Source: Microbacterium aoyamense (GTDB taxonomy: Bacteria; Actinomycetota; Actinomycetes; Actinomycetales; Microbacteriaceae). From it: a stretch of 64,000 bases of DNA. Position numbers and translations under genes: made by a program. The DNA is taken from the NCBI RefSeq assembly GCF_023155855.1, contig NZ_JAKNUT010000005.1, positions 124,001-188,000 of the forward strand, read 5' to 3'. Below, piece by piece: positions 62,964 to 64,000 of this stretch. The first letter of the stretch is position 1; each line of letters opens with the position of its first letter. The notes under the pieces were generated by a model that saw only the letters and a program-made list of their open reading frames with translations, did no database searches and was not told the origin of the DNA.

Positions 62964-64000
62964 TCAGCGGCGTCGTGCGACCGCCGCAACGGCCTCTGCA
63001 GCGCGGCGTCCCACACCGGCGAGCGACACGTTCGCCTTCGCCCACGAAGACCGCGCCTCGCGAGACCGTTCCGCATCGTCACGGGATGCCAGAAGCCGGC
63101 GCATCGCGTCGGCGATCTCCGCCGCGTCGAGGGCTACTGCTTCGCCGAGCCCGGCATCCGTGACGATCCGTCCGCCGGTCTCGGCGCCCGCGTAGAGCAC
63201 GGGTGTTCCGACGGCGGCCGCGGCGTAGGTCTTCGTCGGCCGCGCGAAGTCGTAGCCGATCCCCGGGACGATGCTCACGAGCGCGGCGACGGCGCCCCGC
63301 ATCCACGCCGCCGACTCCGCCGGTGAGACCACACCGCCGATGTGCACGCGACCCGGGGTCAGTCGTGCTGCGGCCGCCTCGATCGCCGGAAGCGACGTCC
63401 CGCCGCCGAAGAAGCGCAGGTCGACATCCTCGACCTGCGCGAGCGCTTCGACGAAGGCCTCGGGGCGCTGCCACTCCGACATCGTTCCCGCATAGACGAA
63501 GTAGGGGCGCTCGACCTCGGGCGCGGCCACGCTCGGCATGAAGGTGTCGGTGTCGATGCCGTTGCCGACCAGGACGATGCGAGCGGGGTCGGCGCCGATC
63601 GCGACGAGCCGCTCCGTGACCTCTGGTGACACGGACAGGATCGTGCGCGCGCCGCGCAGCACGCGCCGCTCGACTGCGCGCATGACACCGACCACCGCGT
63701 CGGGCGCACCCATCGAGATCACGCCGTCGGTCCACACATCGCCCGGGTAGTAGACGAGTGGGCGGCGACGCAGCCGGGCTGCGACCAGCGCGACCAGACC
63801 GGTGGTCGGCGGGGCTTCGGCGACGAACACGTCCGCGCGCGAGAACAGCATCCGGAAGAACACCGGGAGGTCGAAGCTCAGGTACGGGATGTAGCCCCTT
63901 ATCGCGCCCGCCACGTCGCGCAGCACCGGCGCCCGGCGCACCCGGACGCCCCGGACGGGCGCCGCCGTACCAGCCCCCCGGGGCGCGGTCGATGTCAGGA
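62964..64000 (-). CDS. glycosyltransferase, GT4 family, N-terminus beyond window
   Basis: The frame stays open to the edge of the window, so at least 345 residues are visible and the true start lies outside. It is a GT-B glycosyltransferase: VFVAEAPPTTGLVALVAARL in the N-terminal half, VSPEVTERLVAIGADPARIV with VGNGIDTDTFMP at the junction, YFVYAGTMSEWQ, and a donor site around YDFARPTKTYAAAAVGTPVL, which lacks the usual strong acidic pair. An internal GTG at 63941 is not taken as the start because the upstream codons continue the same style and lead into VRGVRVRRAPVL, a normal internal segment. Donor unknown. Confidence 0.8.
   Translation of the reverse strand, partial: LTSTAPRGAGTAAPVRGVRVRRAPVLRDVAGAIRGYIPYLSFDLPVFFRMLFSRADVFVAEAPPTTGLVALVAARLRRRPLVYYPGDVWTDGVISMGAPDAVVGVMRAVERRVLRGARTILSVSPEVTERLVAIGADPARIVLVGNGIDTDTFMPSVAAPEVERPYFVYAGTMSEWQRPEAFVEALAQVEDVDLRFFGGGTSLPAIEAAAARLTPGRVHIGGVVSPAESAAWMRGAVAALVSIVPGIGYDFARPTKTYAAAAVGTPVLYAGAETGGRIVTDAGLGEAVALDAAEIADAMRRLLASRDDAERSREARSSWAKANVSLAGVGRRAAEAVAAVARRR

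Overview
The window is about 64 kb of GC-rich DNA (roughly 70% G+C by eye). It is densely packed with cell-surface glycan genes and with secreted proteins that carry cell-wall-binding repeat 2 (CWB2, PF04122) modules. GC content, GTG starts, ATGA/GTGA translational coupling, many leaderless promoters and the CWB2 family point to a high-GC Actinomycetota, most plausibly Micrococcales/Microbacteriaceae (inference; no rRNA or housekeeping marker is present). No tRNA, rRNA, insertion sequence, integrase or CRISPR array was seen. No gap between genes exceeds about 170 bp.

Layout. (1) 1-7045: UDP-glucose dehydrogenase (5' truncated), then a galactofuran module: glfT2-glfT1 converging on wzt-wzm-glf, much like the Mycobacterium Rv3781-3783 and Rv3808c-3809c sets. 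(2) 7214-15710: a plus-strand operon with a large DUF6541-like membrane protein, five glycosyltransferases and a Wzx-like flippase. (3) 15759-22035: nucleotide-sugar supply: UDP-xylose synthase, GDP-mannose dehydratase plus reductase (GDP-D-rhamnose type), and rmlA-rmlB-rmlCD for dTDP-L-rhamnose. (4) 21999-38270: a WbpD-like N-acetyltransferase, four CWB2 surface proteins (CAP domain; metallopeptidase; beta-rich protein with split repeats; RCC1-like protein), a coupled transmembrane acetyltransferase/PIG-L deacetylase pair, a UDP-HexNAc dehydrogenase and a UDP-GlcNAc 2-epimerase. (5) 38309-49252: an acyltransferase, seven glycosyltransferases (including paralogous GT2 and GT4 pairs) and a PglK/MsbA-like ABC flippase. 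(6) 49288-62860: a CWB2-only protein; a tightly coupled six-gene minus-strand operon (aminotransferase, Gfo/Idh oxidoreductase, GtrB-like GT2, GtrA flippase, GT-C transferase, and a CWB2-anchored D-glucuronyl C5-epimerase); and a 1750-residue CWB2/leucine-rich-repeat protein. (7) 62964-64000: a truncated glycosyltransferase.

How it may work together (inference). The cytoplasmic enzymes supply UDP-Galf, UDP-GlcA, UDP-Xyl, GDP-6-deoxyhexose, dTDP-L-Rha and probably a UDP-2,3-diacetamido-hexuronate. Glycosyltransferases build lipid-linked glycans, exported by Wzm/Wzt, Wzx or the PglK-like ABC protein, and a GtrA/GtrB/GT-C system decorates them outside. Secreted CWB2 proteins, seven in this window, may dock on the anionic wall glycan made here. 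One carries a heparosan-epimerase-like domain that could convert glucuronate to iduronate in the finished polymer. This is the best candidate here for an undescribed system.
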